Notes: generated from the letters alone by a model not told the origin. A stretch of 10,701 bases of DNA from Bacillota bacterium (GCA_012727685.1 JAAYGO010000051.1:1-10701); one strand, 5' to 3'. Shown: positions 1-6,449, counted from the stretch's first letter. Program-made: numbers and translations.

Positions 1-447
1 CAGGTCATGCTCGGCTACTGGCCTGAGCCGGGCAGCGGCCTGGTAGACGGCTGGCTGCCCACCGGTGATGTGGTGCGCATGGATGAGCGCGGTTATTTCT
101 ACCTGGTAGACCGCATCAAGGATATGGCCAATGTTTCCGGCTACAAAGTCTATACCGGTATCCTCGATGACTTATTATTTAAGCATCCGGCCGTTTTAAT
201 GGCCGTCACCATCGGGGTGCCCGATCCGGAAAGGCCCGGCAGCGAAAGGATCAAGGCCTTTATTAAACTTAAGGATGAGTATCGAGGCAAAATAAGCGCG
301 GCAGAGATTATCGAGTTTTGCAAGGAAAAATGCCCGCCTTATGCTGTGCCGAAGTATGTGGAATTCAGGGATGATCTGCCGCTCACGGTCACCGACAAGC
401 TCTTTAAGCGCAAGTTAAGGGAAGAGGAAAGGAGGCGCTCAGGATGA
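1..447 (+). CDS. Acyl-CoA synthetase / AMP-dependent ligase, C-terminal part (5' end outside window)
   Basis: This is the last 148 residues of an adenylate-forming enzyme (ANL superfamily), which activates a carboxylic acid, most likely a fatty or aryl acid, to an acyl-adenylate and then an acyl-CoA. The frame is open from base 1, so the ATG at 7 is internal and the gene starts upstream of the window. Visible motifs, numbered from the first codon: TGD at 21-23 with an acidic GYFYLVDR-KD core (31-41), whose Asp and Arg bind the adenylate ribose; the hinge into the mobile C-terminal lid; SGYKVY at 46-51; and near the end PLTVTDKLFKRKL, with the catalytic A10 lysine at about 133. The usual TGK of A10 is TDK here, and the usual VE-x-L after the GYKVY region is ILDDLL, so it is somewhat divergent. 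The substrate cannot be told from this fragment. It converges on the M23 gene. Family call is secure; substrate is not. Confidence 0.88.
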   Translation, partial: QVMLGYWPEPGSGLVDGWLPTGDVVRMDERGYFYLVDRIKDMANVSGYKVYTGILDDLLFKHPAVLMAVTIGVPDPERPGSERIKAFIKLKDEYRGKISAAEIIEFCKEKCPPYAVPKYVEFRDDLPLTVTDKLFKRKLREEERRRSG

Positions 448-453
448 CGCTAA

Positions 454-492
454 GGGCAGGCGAACCAGGGTCTGGAATCCTGTCGCCTGCCC
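454..492. terminator. Inverted repeat between convergent genes, probable bidirectional terminator
   Basis: GGGCAGGCGA (454-463) pairs perfectly with TCGCCTGCCC (483-492) around a 19-nt loop. It lies 6 bases after the ligase stop and about 40 bases beyond the M23 stop. Only a short T tract follows on the plus strand (CTTTCC), and AA precedes it, so efficiency as an intrinsic terminator is uncertain. A direct repeat of GCTTCTGACTTCC follows it in the same gap (about 500-526). Confidence 0.5.
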
Positions 493-533
493 CTTTCCGG
501 CTTCTGACTTCCCGCTTCTGACTTCCTATCCTG

Positions 534-1520
534 CTACACGCCAGCGCCTTTAACCTTGATATACCTGGTTGCCGCGCCCGGCGAAGAAATCTTGAGATTG
601 GAAATATAGTAATCCCGCTGCGTGGGTTTAAAGGCCACGTAAATAGTTTCTTTTACGGTGCCGTTGCTCGGCTTGAAGGTTAAGGTCTTTTTATAGGCGC
701 CTGGATCGTTTAATTTGGTGGAGATGTAATATCCCGCGGGCGCCTCCACGGTCACATAACCGTTCAGGTTGGTCCCCTTGAAGGTCAGCGCCTTTACGGT
801 AGGAGTGTTCCGCTTGACATACTTAAAATTCAGCTCCAGGGTGCTGAGAACGATCTTCGCATTTTCATTCTTGCTGCCGCTGGAACCGCCCTGGGAGCCG
901 TTGACCACCTTGATAAAATCCGTGGGATCATACCAGAGATTCGCAATGGATTGATAAGGGGTGTAGCCGCGGTAGCGGTAGCCGCCGTCCGCATCCCTGG
1001 CCGTGCTGTAAACCCCGCTGCGGATGCCGAAATGCAGGTGAGCAAAGTTGTAGCCGCCGTTTTCGCGCGGATCGTTAGAAATATAGCCGACCAGTTGGCC
1101 TTTTTTAACGCTGGTCCCGCGCGTAACTACATTCGGCTTCAAGTGCCCGAGCACCGAGCAAACATAGCTGCCGCTGGACAGGCGGTGTTCGATAATTACT
1201 GTATACCCGTAACCCGATATATAGCCGCTTCCCTTCACCTCGCCATTGGCGGGGGCATATACCGGCAGCTCGGTCTTGTAATCACTCGGCATATAATCCT
1301 CGCCAAGATGGTAGGCGTCGCGGGCAGTTCTCCAGTTCTTAAAATCCTGGCCCAAGAACCAACCACCCGGCTTCAGGGGATATTGAAAATCGGTTGCCGT
1401 TTCGTATGCGCTGACTGATAGTGCTTGTCCACATAAGGCCGGAGCAAGGGAGAAGCAAACAACCAGTAACAAAATTAATGCTGCGGAGGAAGTGATCCTT
1501 CTGACTCTAGCCTTTGTCAC
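534..1520 (-). CDS. Secreted M23-family (LytM-type) zinc metallopeptidase with C-terminal Ig-like domain
   Basis: Predicted peptidoglycan endopeptidase of 328 aa, exported and acting outside the membrane on peptide cross-bridges. Residues 1-38 form a signal peptide: basic MTKARVRR, then a hydrophobic stretch to about residue 29. The M23 domain spans about 45-205. It has HLGED (H71, D75), GHL (H126) and HLH (H161, H163), matching the LytM pattern in which H71, D75 and H163 would hold zinc and H126 and H161 assist catalysis, so the enzyme looks active. A Gly/Ser linker (about 208-218) leads to a beta-rich module (222-328) with TFKGTNLNGYVTVEAP and ending IKVKGAGV, like Ig-type repeats of secreted proteins, possibly for wall or surface binding. 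The start is GTG at 1520, with AAAGGGG 10 bases upstream; a nearby ATG (1528) is out of frame and soon stops. It lies downstream of the yheC/D operon, separated by a strong terminator, so it is probably transcribed alone. Confidence 0.9.
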   Translation of the reverse strand: MTKARVRRITSSAALILLLVVCFSLAPALCGQALSVSAYETATDFQYPLKPGGWFLGQDFKNWRTARDAYHLGEDYMPSDYKTELPVYAPANGEVKGSGYISGYGYTVIIEHRLSSGSYVCSVLGHLKPNVVTRGTSVKKGQLVGYISNDPRENGGYNFAHLHFGIRSGVYSTARDADGGYRYRGYTPYQSIANLWYDPTDFIKVVNGSQGGSSGSKNENAKIVLSTLELNFKYVKRNTPTVKALTFKGTNLNGYVTVEAPAGYYISTKLNDPGAYKKTLTFKPSNGTVKETIYVAFKPTQRDYYISNLKISSPGAATRYIKVKGAGV

Positions 1521-1625
1521 GATTGCATTACCCCTTTTGTTAATTTTGCTTAATAATTTTCGACAATTTTTTAACTAATCCTCTCTATTTAACGTGGTAA
1601 TTTCTTCAAATGGGGCAGAAGTCTC

Positions 1626-1686
1626 CATGGCAGGAATAACAGTGAGATTAGGTTATTTTCGGGATGGAAAGTCATTCCTGTACATG
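1626..1686 (-). other. Dyad-rich leader upstream of the M23 gene
   Basis: CATG-G-CAGGAAT (1626-1637) and ATTCCTG-TA-CATG (1674-1686) form an interrupted 11-bp dyad. Inside it AATAAC (1635-1640) and GTTATT (1652-1657) form a second dyad that shares bases with the first, so the two pairings would compete. It sits between the yheC/D terminator and the M23 start. I do not recognise a known riboswitch class. I also see no convincing sigma-A promoter in the rest of the gap (1521-1625), which is AT-rich. Confidence 0.3.
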
Positions 1687-1687
1687 A

Positions 1688-1725
1688 AAAACCCCATACT
1701 CCTTGGCCTGATTGTATGGGGTTTT
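1688..1725 (-). terminator. Intrinsic terminator of the minus-strand GNAT-yheC/D operon
   Basis: AAAACCCCATAC (1688-1699) and GTATGGGGTTTT (1714-1725) make a perfect 12-bp stem with a 14-nt loop. Read on the minus strand the stem runs into GGGGTTTTTC, the classical GC stem plus U tract. It lies 40 bases after the stop codon of the last yheC/D gene. The plus-strand reading also ends in GGGGTTTT, so it could work in both directions. Confidence 0.85.
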
Positions 1726-1727
1726 AC

Positions 1728-1743
1728 CTGGTTAATTAACCGG
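1728..1743. repeat. Palindrome GGTTAATTAACC with flanking pairs
   Basis: Bases 1730-1741 are a perfect 12-bp palindrome, extended by a G-T and a C-G pair to 1728-1743. It lies between the stop codon at 1765 and the terminator stem at 1688-1725. It could be a protein-binding dyad or an accessory 3'-UTR hairpin. Function is unknown. Confidence 0.4.
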
Positions 1744-1764
1744 TAGATATAATTAGGAAAGGGG

Positions 1765-2910
1765 TTAAACCGATACCCGTACCGGGGCGGCGGCTGCCCT
1801 GGCGGCCACATGGCGGGCATATTTCAAGATGTTGAGATTAGCCCTGGCTACAACTTCATCGCCATAAGCTTTTTCCAGGGAGATCCGGGTTGATTGGGAG
1901 TTCGGTTCGATGAGCCAGAGTCTCCCGTTAATATCCAAACCAAAATCGATCCCGATTTCCACGTATTCGCCGTAATGCGCCTCAATACAATGGTATACGG
2001 TGAATAAAAACTTTTCTATTGCGGAGCGCAGCATCTCCAATCTATCCCTGGGGTAAGGCAATATCTGGGTGAAAAAATGATCAAAGCTATACGCATCGCC
2101 ATGGGTGGCAATGGGCGAATGCGGTTGCCCCAACCGGACTGATATTCCCACGATCTCCAAATTGCCGGAACCGTTGCGCTGCATCTCGGCTCGCATATCG
2201 ATCAAACGGTCATGGAAACTAATCAGCTCGATGGCCTGCTGGGCCAAAAACCTTCTCCCGGAAAAAAACTGGTAGATCACCCTGAGCAGCGCCGGGAAGC
2301 CGGATACGTACTGATAGGTCAACCGACTGCTGTAATGATCAAAAAAACTATACCGGTATGCACCCCTGGGCAGGGTCTCCACCTTGAAAACGCCCTCTCC
2401 TTTTCTGCCGTTATGCGACTTGAGGTAAATCTTCCCAAACTTTTGAAGCATCCGCCTGATATCGTCCGGTTCATTCACCGTAATGGTTACTGGCAGGTAA
2501 GGCCTGATCGCCTCATATTGGGCTATGGTTTGATAAAGATGCCATTTGTTAAAACGCGGGTAATTGATAGCCCGCCCATTATTGAAATAAATATCTTTAA
2601 GTAACTCCTTAAAAACCGGGGTATACGCTTTCGTAATTCCCCCCCTGAGATAGAGGATATCAGGGAAGGGAAACTTCCTTCTTAACCAGGCATTATCCCG
2701 GGCTGACCAGTAATAGCCCATGATGCAGCGTTCCCTTAAATGGACCTGGTCCATGGAAAAATGGTACAAAGTTAAGCCTACTTTTTGGTTGGCTTCCACC
2801 AAAAGCTTGATGCGCGGATGAACTATTCCTTTTTCCAGGTTTGAAATGGTCTGCCTGCTGACCATCACCGCCATCACTGGCTGCGATAAGATTCCTTTTT
2901 TAGAATGCAA
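1765..2910 (-). CDS. YheC/YheD-family ATP-grasp protein (copy 1)
   Basis: Predicted ATP-grasp enzyme of the endospore coat-associated YheC/YheD family. ATP-grasp enzymes join a carboxylate to an amine or similar nucleophile through an acyl-phosphate; the substrate of this family is not established. Numbering from an ATG at 2919: an N-terminal alpha/beta domain (about 12-95) ends in the family's FPFPDILYLRG (83-93); the nucleotide-binding lysine is K167 in YLKSHNGRKGEG; then D241/R243 in LIDMRAEMQRNG, and E321, D325 and E338/N340 in EIGIDFG and LIEPNSQ, the expected metal/ATP ligands. The ATG at 2919 directly abuts AAAGGAGA, leaving no spacer. The TTG at codon 4 (2910) has 10 bases of spacing, so I place the start there. 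It is last in the operon, starting about 15 bases after the stop of copy 2. It resembles copy 3 more than copy 2: both share HSPxATHG (267-274) and an RNGxGNLE segment. Confidence 0.87.
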   Translation of the reverse strand: MHSKKGILSQPVMAVMVSRQTISNLEKGIVHPRIKLLVEANQKVGLTLYHFSMDQVHLRERCIMGYYWSARDNAWLRRKFPFPDILYLRGGITKAYTPVFKELLKDIYFNNGRAINYPRFNKWHLYQTIAQYEAIRPYLPVTITVNEPDDIRRMLQKFGKIYLKSHNGRKGEGVFKVETLPRGAYRYSFFDHYSSRLTYQYVSGFPALLRVIYQFFSGRRFLAQQAIELISFHDRLIDMRAEMQRNGSGNLEIVGISVRLGQPHSPIATHGDAYSFDHFFTQILPYPRDRLEMLRSAIEKFLFTVYHCIEAHYGEYVEIGIDFGLDINGRLWLIEPNSQSTRISLEKAYGDEVVARANLNILKYARHVAARAAAAPVRVSV

Positions 2911-2925
2911 CTTGTACATTCTCCT

Positions 2926-4095
2926 TTACCTTGCAGGTATGTAGTTATTTCTCCCGTCTCTTCTCGATGTTATCGGCCGGCGGCCGAAACGCCTGTTGTA
3001 AAGGGTCCGGGCATACTGAAGCGTCATCAGGAACTGGGGCGAAATCCCCACGGTATCTTCGATCGCCTGTTCCGGGAGCTTGCTGGGCTTGGAGTTCCCT
3101 TCAAAGAACCATAGTTTGCCGTCTTCATCGATGCCCAGATCCATCCCGATTTCTCCGAAAAGGCCAAATCCCTTTTCAATATGCCGGGCAATGATAATCG
3201 CTGCTTTCCGGATCTCCTCATCCGTTGGCACCGATAGGTAACACGCCTTTAATTCGGGATAAAGGGTGCTGTAGTCAAACACATCTCCACCCAGAGCAAG
3301 GTTCGTGATCACCGCTCCCTTTTGGGCTAACCGCGCCTGGTTATAGATCGCATTCCATTTTCCATGTTTATCTTTGACCAGGAGGATGCGCAGATCAAAG
3401 AGACGGCCTCTGAATCTCATCAGGCGCACCCCTTGCTGGATCACATATTCCTGCTCAGGGTCGATTAATTGCTGGAGCAGTGACTGCAGTTCGTTTATGT
3501 CGGCAACCACTTTTTTCAAGTGCCCTCTGCGGTAAAAGCGCAGGCAAAATCCTTCTTCCTGCCTTTCAACGGAGAAGACGCTGCGGCCGCCGCGCCCATC
3601 GGACTTTTTAATGAAAATTAATCCGTACTGGGCAAGCATGGCGGCAATATCGGCAAAACTGCGCAAGAGAATGGTCGCCGGCAGATATTTATTCACCGCC
3701 CGGTAGCGCGCCAGGGCCCGGTGTAATTTCCACTTTTCGAGGTTGCAACTGTTGTAAAATTGAAGATTTGGCAAGGCGCGCAACCGTTCGCGAATATCCT
3801 CCAGGATTGCCTTCTCGACACTACTGAAGGGAACAATCCGGTCGTACAAAAAGTCGGGTAAAGGAAATGAATCGCGCACCCATTGATTCCCTGGTCCCGG
3901 GACATAGCCGTGGATATGGCGGCTATTCCAATCGATATCTCCCGGGGTAAAAAAATATATCAGGCAGTGTACTTTGGTATTGGCCTGGAGCAGTTTGCTG
4001 GCAAAGAGTGCCCCTTTGTCACTGGAAAAAAATTTTTTATTGACCAGGACGCCGATAATCGGCCTCGGGTGATGATTCTGCTTGCTCTCAGTCAC
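2926..4095 (-). CDS. YheC/YheD-family ATP-grasp protein (copy 2)
   Basis: Second YheC/YheD-type ATP-grasp protein and the most canonical of the three. Numbered from a GTG at 4104: RPIIGVLVN (14-22) opens the N-terminal domain; FPLPDFLYDRI at 80-90 is the family signature; K166/K167 in FIKKSDGRGGRS is the nucleotide lysine and glycine loop; D237/R239 lie in LFDLRILL; TNLALGG (267-273) is the conserved glycine-rich turn; E318, D322 and E335/N337 in GEIGMDLG and FFEGNS are metal/ATP ligands. The tail (370-392) is strongly basic. The GTG at 4104 overlaps AAAGG, whereas GTG at 4095 has 8 bases of spacing, so I prefer 4095. It follows the GNAT gene by about 12 bases and precedes copy 1 by about 15, so the three genes are almost surely co-transcribed. 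In Bacillus subtilis relatives associate with the developing spore surface. A soluble enzyme acting in the mother cell is an inference. Confidence 0.9.
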   Translation of the reverse strand: MTESKQNHHPRPIIGVLVNKKFFSSDKGALFASKLLQANTKVHCLIYFFTPGDIDWNSRHIHGYVPGPGNQWVRDSFPLPDFLYDRIVPFSSVEKAILEDIRERLRALPNLQFYNSCNLEKWKLHRALARYRAVNKYLPATILLRSFADIAAMLAQYGLIFIKKSDGRGGRSVFSVERQEEGFCLRFYRRGHLKKVVADINELQSLLQQLIDPEQEYVIQQGVRLMRFRGRLFDLRILLVKDKHGKWNAIYNQARLAQKGAVITNLALGGDVFDYSTLYPELKACYLSVPTDEEIRKAAIIIARHIEKGFGLFGEIGMDLGIDEDGKLWFFEGNSKPSKLPEQAIEDTVGISPQFLMTLQYARTLYNRRFGRRPITSRRDGRNNYIPAR

Positions 4096-4107
4096 CGTAT
4101 TCACCCT

Positions 4108-4587
4108 TTATTCACTTTTACTTTTCAAAAACAGCACGTAATAGCGCGGCAGCTCATCGACGACCTTGTAGCCGTACTTTTCCATGGCCGCATGAAGGGC
4201 CACTTGATTGGTTTTATGGATCCGCGCAAAGATACCGTCAACCGGTCCCAGTTTCCGTTCCCGCTTGATCATGTTAACGGCCGCCGTACGGGCAAAGCCC
4301 TGATTCTGGGCTTCTTTCTCAAAAGCCAGGACATAGATATAGAGATAGTTTTCTCCCATCCGGCGATATGAAATAAAGCCGATCCGTTTCCTGCCCTGGT
4401 AAATTAACAGCGATTTATGCTGGGGTAAACGGCGCAAGGTAATGCCGATTTCACGCTGCGCCAGGTCTTTGATATAGGGATAATGCTGCGGGCCGGCCTC
4501 CCTGAAGGTCAGCCAAACCTTTTTCCTTTTTGAAGCAGCCTCTTGATTTTCCCCGTTCTGAAGCTCGCTGGTAACCTGCTCTTCCAT
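4108..4587 (-). CDS. GNAT-family N-acetyltransferase
   Basis: Protein of 159 aa with a GNAT acetyltransferase fold, which transfers an acetyl group from acetyl-CoA to an amine. After a charged N-terminus (1-24), the domain runs about 25-155. Motif A is visible as YLYIYVLAFEKEAQNQGFA (81-99), where QNQGFA matches the Q/R-x-x-G-x-G/A pyrophosphate-binding loop with Ala in the last position. Motif B is NQVALHAAMEKYGYKVVDEL (126-145), the usual N-x-x-A-x-x-x-Y/M-x-K-x-G-F/Y pattern. The length is normal for the family. The ATG at 4587 is supported by AAGGGG 7 bases upstream. It is the first gene of the minus-strand operon with two yheC/D-type genes. That suggests it acts in the same process, for example acetylating a coat component or the ATP-grasp product, but its substrate cannot be read from the sequence. 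Confidence 0.82.
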   Translation of the reverse strand: MEEQVTSELQNGENQEAASKRKKVWLTFREAGPQHYPYIKDLAQREIGITLRRLPQHKSLLIYQGRKRIGFISYRRMGENYLYIYVLAFEKEAQNQGFARTAAVNMIKRERKLGPVDGIFARIHKTNQVALHAAMEKYGYKVVDELPRYYVLFLKSKSE

Positions 4588-4714
4588 TGATGCACCCCTT
4601 CCTCCATTACCGCATGGGTAAAAAAAATCGTACCTGCTTTAATATATTCAGAAAGTTGCCCGATGTTCTTACCCCAGATCTATACCGCCGCTGCTACACT
4701 CTGGTAATCGCCGG

Positions 4715-4723
4715 CATATAGTA
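4715..4723 (+). promoter_or_regulatory. Sporulation-type -10 element upstream of yheC/D copy 3
   Basis: CATATAGTA fits the sigma-K -10 pattern CATANNNTA exactly and the sigma-E pattern partly. AC dinucleotides at 4696-4699 lie about 15-17 bases upstream, as expected for a sigma-K -35. Transcription would start near 4731, leaving a leader of about 27 bases with its AAGGGG site at 4743-4748. Mother-cell expression of a coat-associated gene makes sense, but the -35 is weakly defined. Confidence 0.5.
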
Positions 4724-4744
4724 GTATGTAAGTATTACTGTCAA
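4715..4744 (-). promoter_or_regulatory. Possible sigma-A promoter for the GNAT-yheC/D operon
   Basis: On the minus strand TTGACA (4744-4739) is a perfect -35, followed after 18 bases by TATATG (4720-4715), a weak -10. It would give a leader of about 120 bases before the GNAT start and overlaps the promoter and ribosome binding site of the divergent gene. The spacing and -10 are not ideal, so this is only a candidate. Confidence 0.3.
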
Positions 4745-4757
4745 GGGGATGGGTACG

Positions 4758-5873
4758 ATGAAAAAAGCTTTTAAAAGGCCGATTATCGGCCTGCTTCTGA
4801 ACAACTTTGCTGTAAATGCATTAAAGAGCCATTTTCAAGAGGCCCTCTACAAGTTAAATAAAAATGCGCAAGCCGCCGCCAAGGCCAATGTTACCCTGGC
4901 CGTTTTTTCGCCGAAGGATATTTCCTTTAACCCGGACAGGTTAAACGGGCTCGTTTATAATCAAGGGCGGAAACGCTGGGAAACGGTAACCCTGCCCTGC
5001 CCCGATGTCCTATATGACCGCGGTGTGGGGAGTTTCACCAATCAAAAAAAACGGGGCACATATGTGCGCCAGGAGCTGAATCGAAGGGGTGTGATTAAGC
5101 TTAATGCCCGCCACTATTTTGATAAGTATGAGCTCTACAAGATCATTTCGAAGCACCCCTCTTTATCGTCTTACCTGCCGCAGACCAGGCTGCTGGAGAG
5201 TGAAGCGGATCTTCGGGATATGTTGCGGGCTTACAATCAGGTCTATGTGAAAGCCCTGACCGGCAGGAGAGGCAGGGAGGTAATCAAGATCAGCAGGGTC
5301 TCCCCGCACAGCTATCTTTACAGCTACTTTCAGACCCGTCTCTATTCAGGGAGGGTGAGCAGCCTGCAGGATTTGATGAGGGTTATTCGTGGCGTAATCG
5401 GCAACCGGGCGGCGCTGGTGCAGCAGGCTGTCGATCTACTTCAAATCAACGGCCGGATAATTGACCTGCGCGGAGAACTGCAGAGAAACGGGCGCGGGAA
5501 CCTGGAAACGGTCGCCATCCTGGTGCGGGCCGGGAAAAATCACTCGCCGGTCGCCACGCACGGCACCAGTTATCTTTTTGCAGATTTTTTCCATAACCGC
5601 CTTCATTATACGCCCGATGAAATCGCGCGTTTAAAGAATAAAATCAATAACTTCCTGGTGGCTGTTTACCATTGCATGGAACAGACATACGGGCCTTTCG
5701 GCGAGATCGCCATTGACTTTGGCATCGACACCAAAGGCAAAATCTGGTTTTTTGAATGCAATGCCCGGTCGCGGCGGATCTCTCTCTTGAAGGCTGCCGA
5801 TAAAAAAACTATTAACCGGGCCTTTCTGAACCCGATGTTATATGCCAAGTATTTATACTCTCAAAAACAGTAG
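4758..5873 (+). CDS. YheC/YheD-family ATP-grasp protein (copy 3)
   Basis: Third YheC/YheD-type ATP-grasp protein, on the opposite strand from the other two. Numbered from an ATG at 4749: RPIIGLLLNN at 10-19; LPCPDVLYDRG at 82-92, the family signature; K168 in VYVKALTGRRG, the nucleotide lysine and loop; QQ at 225-226; D239/R241 in IIDLRGEL; HSPVATHG at 265-272; E319, D323 and E336/N338 in GEIAIDFG and FFECNARS. All expected ATP/metal ligands are present, so it should be catalytically competent. The ATG at 4749 abuts AAGGGG with no spacer; the ATG at 4758 has 9 bases of spacing and gives MKKAFKRPIIG, so I start it there. It has its own sporulation-type -10 upstream. It is closest in sequence to copy 1, suggesting duplication followed by rearrangement. 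The substrate is unknown. Confidence 0.9.
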   Translation: MKKAFKRPIIGLLLNNFAVNALKSHFQEALYKLNKNAQAAAKANVTLAVFSPKDISFNPDRLNGLVYNQGRKRWETVTLPCPDVLYDRGVGSFTNQKKRGTYVRQELNRRGVIKLNARHYFDKYELYKIISKHPSLSSYLPQTRLLESEADLRDMLRAYNQVYVKALTGRRGREVIKISRVSPHSYLYSYFQTRLYSGRVSSLQDLMRVIRGVIGNRAALVQQAVDLLQINGRIIDLRGELQRNGRGNLETVAILVRAGKNHSPVATHGTSYLFADFFHNRLHYTPDEIARLKNKINNFLVAVYHCMEQTYGPFGEIAIDFGIDTKGKIWFFECNARSRRISLLKAADKKTINRAFLNPMLYAKYLYSQKQ

Positions 5874-5899
5874 GGGAAGGCATGAAAGTAATAAGCAAA

Positions 5900-5919
5900 A
5901 GGCACGGCGCGCCGTGCCT
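5900..5919. terminator. 20-bp perfect palindrome between convergent genes, probable terminator
   Basis: The sequence AGGCACGGCG-CGCCGTGCCT is fully self-complementary and lies 27 bases after the yheC/D copy 3 stop and 65 bases after the CwlJ-like stop. Read on the minus strand it is followed by TTTGCTTATT, a usable U-rich tail, so it most likely ends the CwlJ-like transcript. On the plus strand no T run follows, so its effect on the yheC/D transcript is less certain. Confidence 0.65.
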
Positions 5920-5983
5920 GGATAAAAAAAGGCGGATCCGGTAGAAGCGGGAGATTAACCTTGAAGTGGGGAATTCATTTTGG

Positions 5984-6391
5984 CTACCAGCGAAAGAAGA
6001 CATGATTGCCGATGACAATGGTCTTTTCCTGGCTTCTCACCCATAGATCATTGGTCAAGGCCGGGTTGTAGAATCCGAGGGCGCCGCCGGAGGGGTCCTC
6101 ACCCCGCAAAGCCGCCCTGACAGCGCGGAAAGCCGACCGGTCGGCGGCAAGGTTAATCCGCCCATCCTGCACCGGCGTGTACTGGTAAATTCCATTTACT
6201 TGCTGATAAATGATTTCCCGAATCGTATTGGGGAAGCGTTTATCCTTTAGCCGGTTCAAAACGGTAGCCGCCACCGCGACCTTTCCCTGGAACGGCTCGC
6301 CTGCCGCTTCCGCATGGACCAGGCGCGCCAAAAGGACCAGTTCCTGCGGGGAAAGAACAATTCTATCTACATGGCCTTTAGAAAGGTTCAC
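5984..6391 (-). CDS. CwlJ-like cell wall hydrolase (SleB/Hydrolase_2 domain only, no signal peptide)
   Basis: Protein of 135 aa made almost only of the SleB/CwlJ catalytic domain, which degrades spore-cortex peptidoglycan during germination. HAEAAGE (26-32) carries the likely catalytic Glu, E28; VAVAATVLNR (38-47), RFPNTIREII (52-61), YQYTPVQDGRIN (69-80), GALGFYNP (103-110) and GNHVFFRW at the end follow the family order. It has no signal peptide, membrane segment or wall-binding domain, the architecture of CwlJ, which is made in the mother cell and placed in the coat. The start is GTG at 6391, with AAGGG about 12 bases upstream; no better start is in frame. It is a paralog of the LysM-bearing hydrolase at 8499-9272, sharing most motifs. 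A sporulation-type -10 lies upstream. The main uncertainty is whether it truly acts in germination or in vegetative wall turnover. Confidence 0.88.
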   Translation of the reverse strand: MNLSKGHVDRIVLSPQELVLLARLVHAEAAGEPFQGKVAVAATVLNRLKDKRFPNTIREIIYQQVNGIYQYTPVQDGRINLAADRSAFRAVRAALRGEDPSGGALGFYNPALTNDLWVRSQEKTIVIGNHVFFRW

Positions 6392-6405
6392 CTAATCTCA
6401 CATCC

Positions 6406-6449
6406 CTTGGGCATTACTATAATATTAGATGTATTAGTATATGCCCAAG
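6406..6449 (-). promoter_or_regulatory. Sporulation-type -10 and overlapping dyad upstream of the CwlJ-like gene
   Basis: On the minus strand CATATACTA (6443-6435) fits the sigma-K -10 CATANNNTA, and its first eight bases match the sigma-E -10 CATACAMT at 7 of 8 positions. No clear -35 is visible. The element overlaps one arm of a 9-bp inverted repeat, CTTGGGCAT (6406-6414) and ATGCCCAAG (6441-6449), which can be extended by about five pairs across a bulge. The start site would fall inside the loop, near 6427. The rest of the gap up to 6556 shows no gene. Confidence 0.45.

Noticed and set aside
448..533. Direct repeat of GCTTCTGACTTCC as a possible mobile-element scar
   Set aside because: Only two short tandem copies with no flanking element or target-site signature; more likely replication slippage.
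951..1418. 155-codon plus-strand open frame opposite the M23 gene
   Set aside because: It lies antisense to a gene with intact catalytic motifs and signal peptide, has no ribosome binding site and no recognisable domain; it is a shadow frame.
2820..2880. Helix-turn-helix-like string SRQTISNLEKG..HP near the N-terminus of yheC/D copy 1
   Set aside because: It resembles an XRE recognition helix, but the segment aligns in position with the normal N-terminal domain of copy 2 (VLVNKKFFSSDKGALF...), so a chance likeness is the simpler reading.
3883..4371. 162-codon plus-strand open frame across the yheC/D copy 2 and GNAT genes
   Set aside because: It is antisense to two well-supported genes and crosses their junction; composition-driven shadow.
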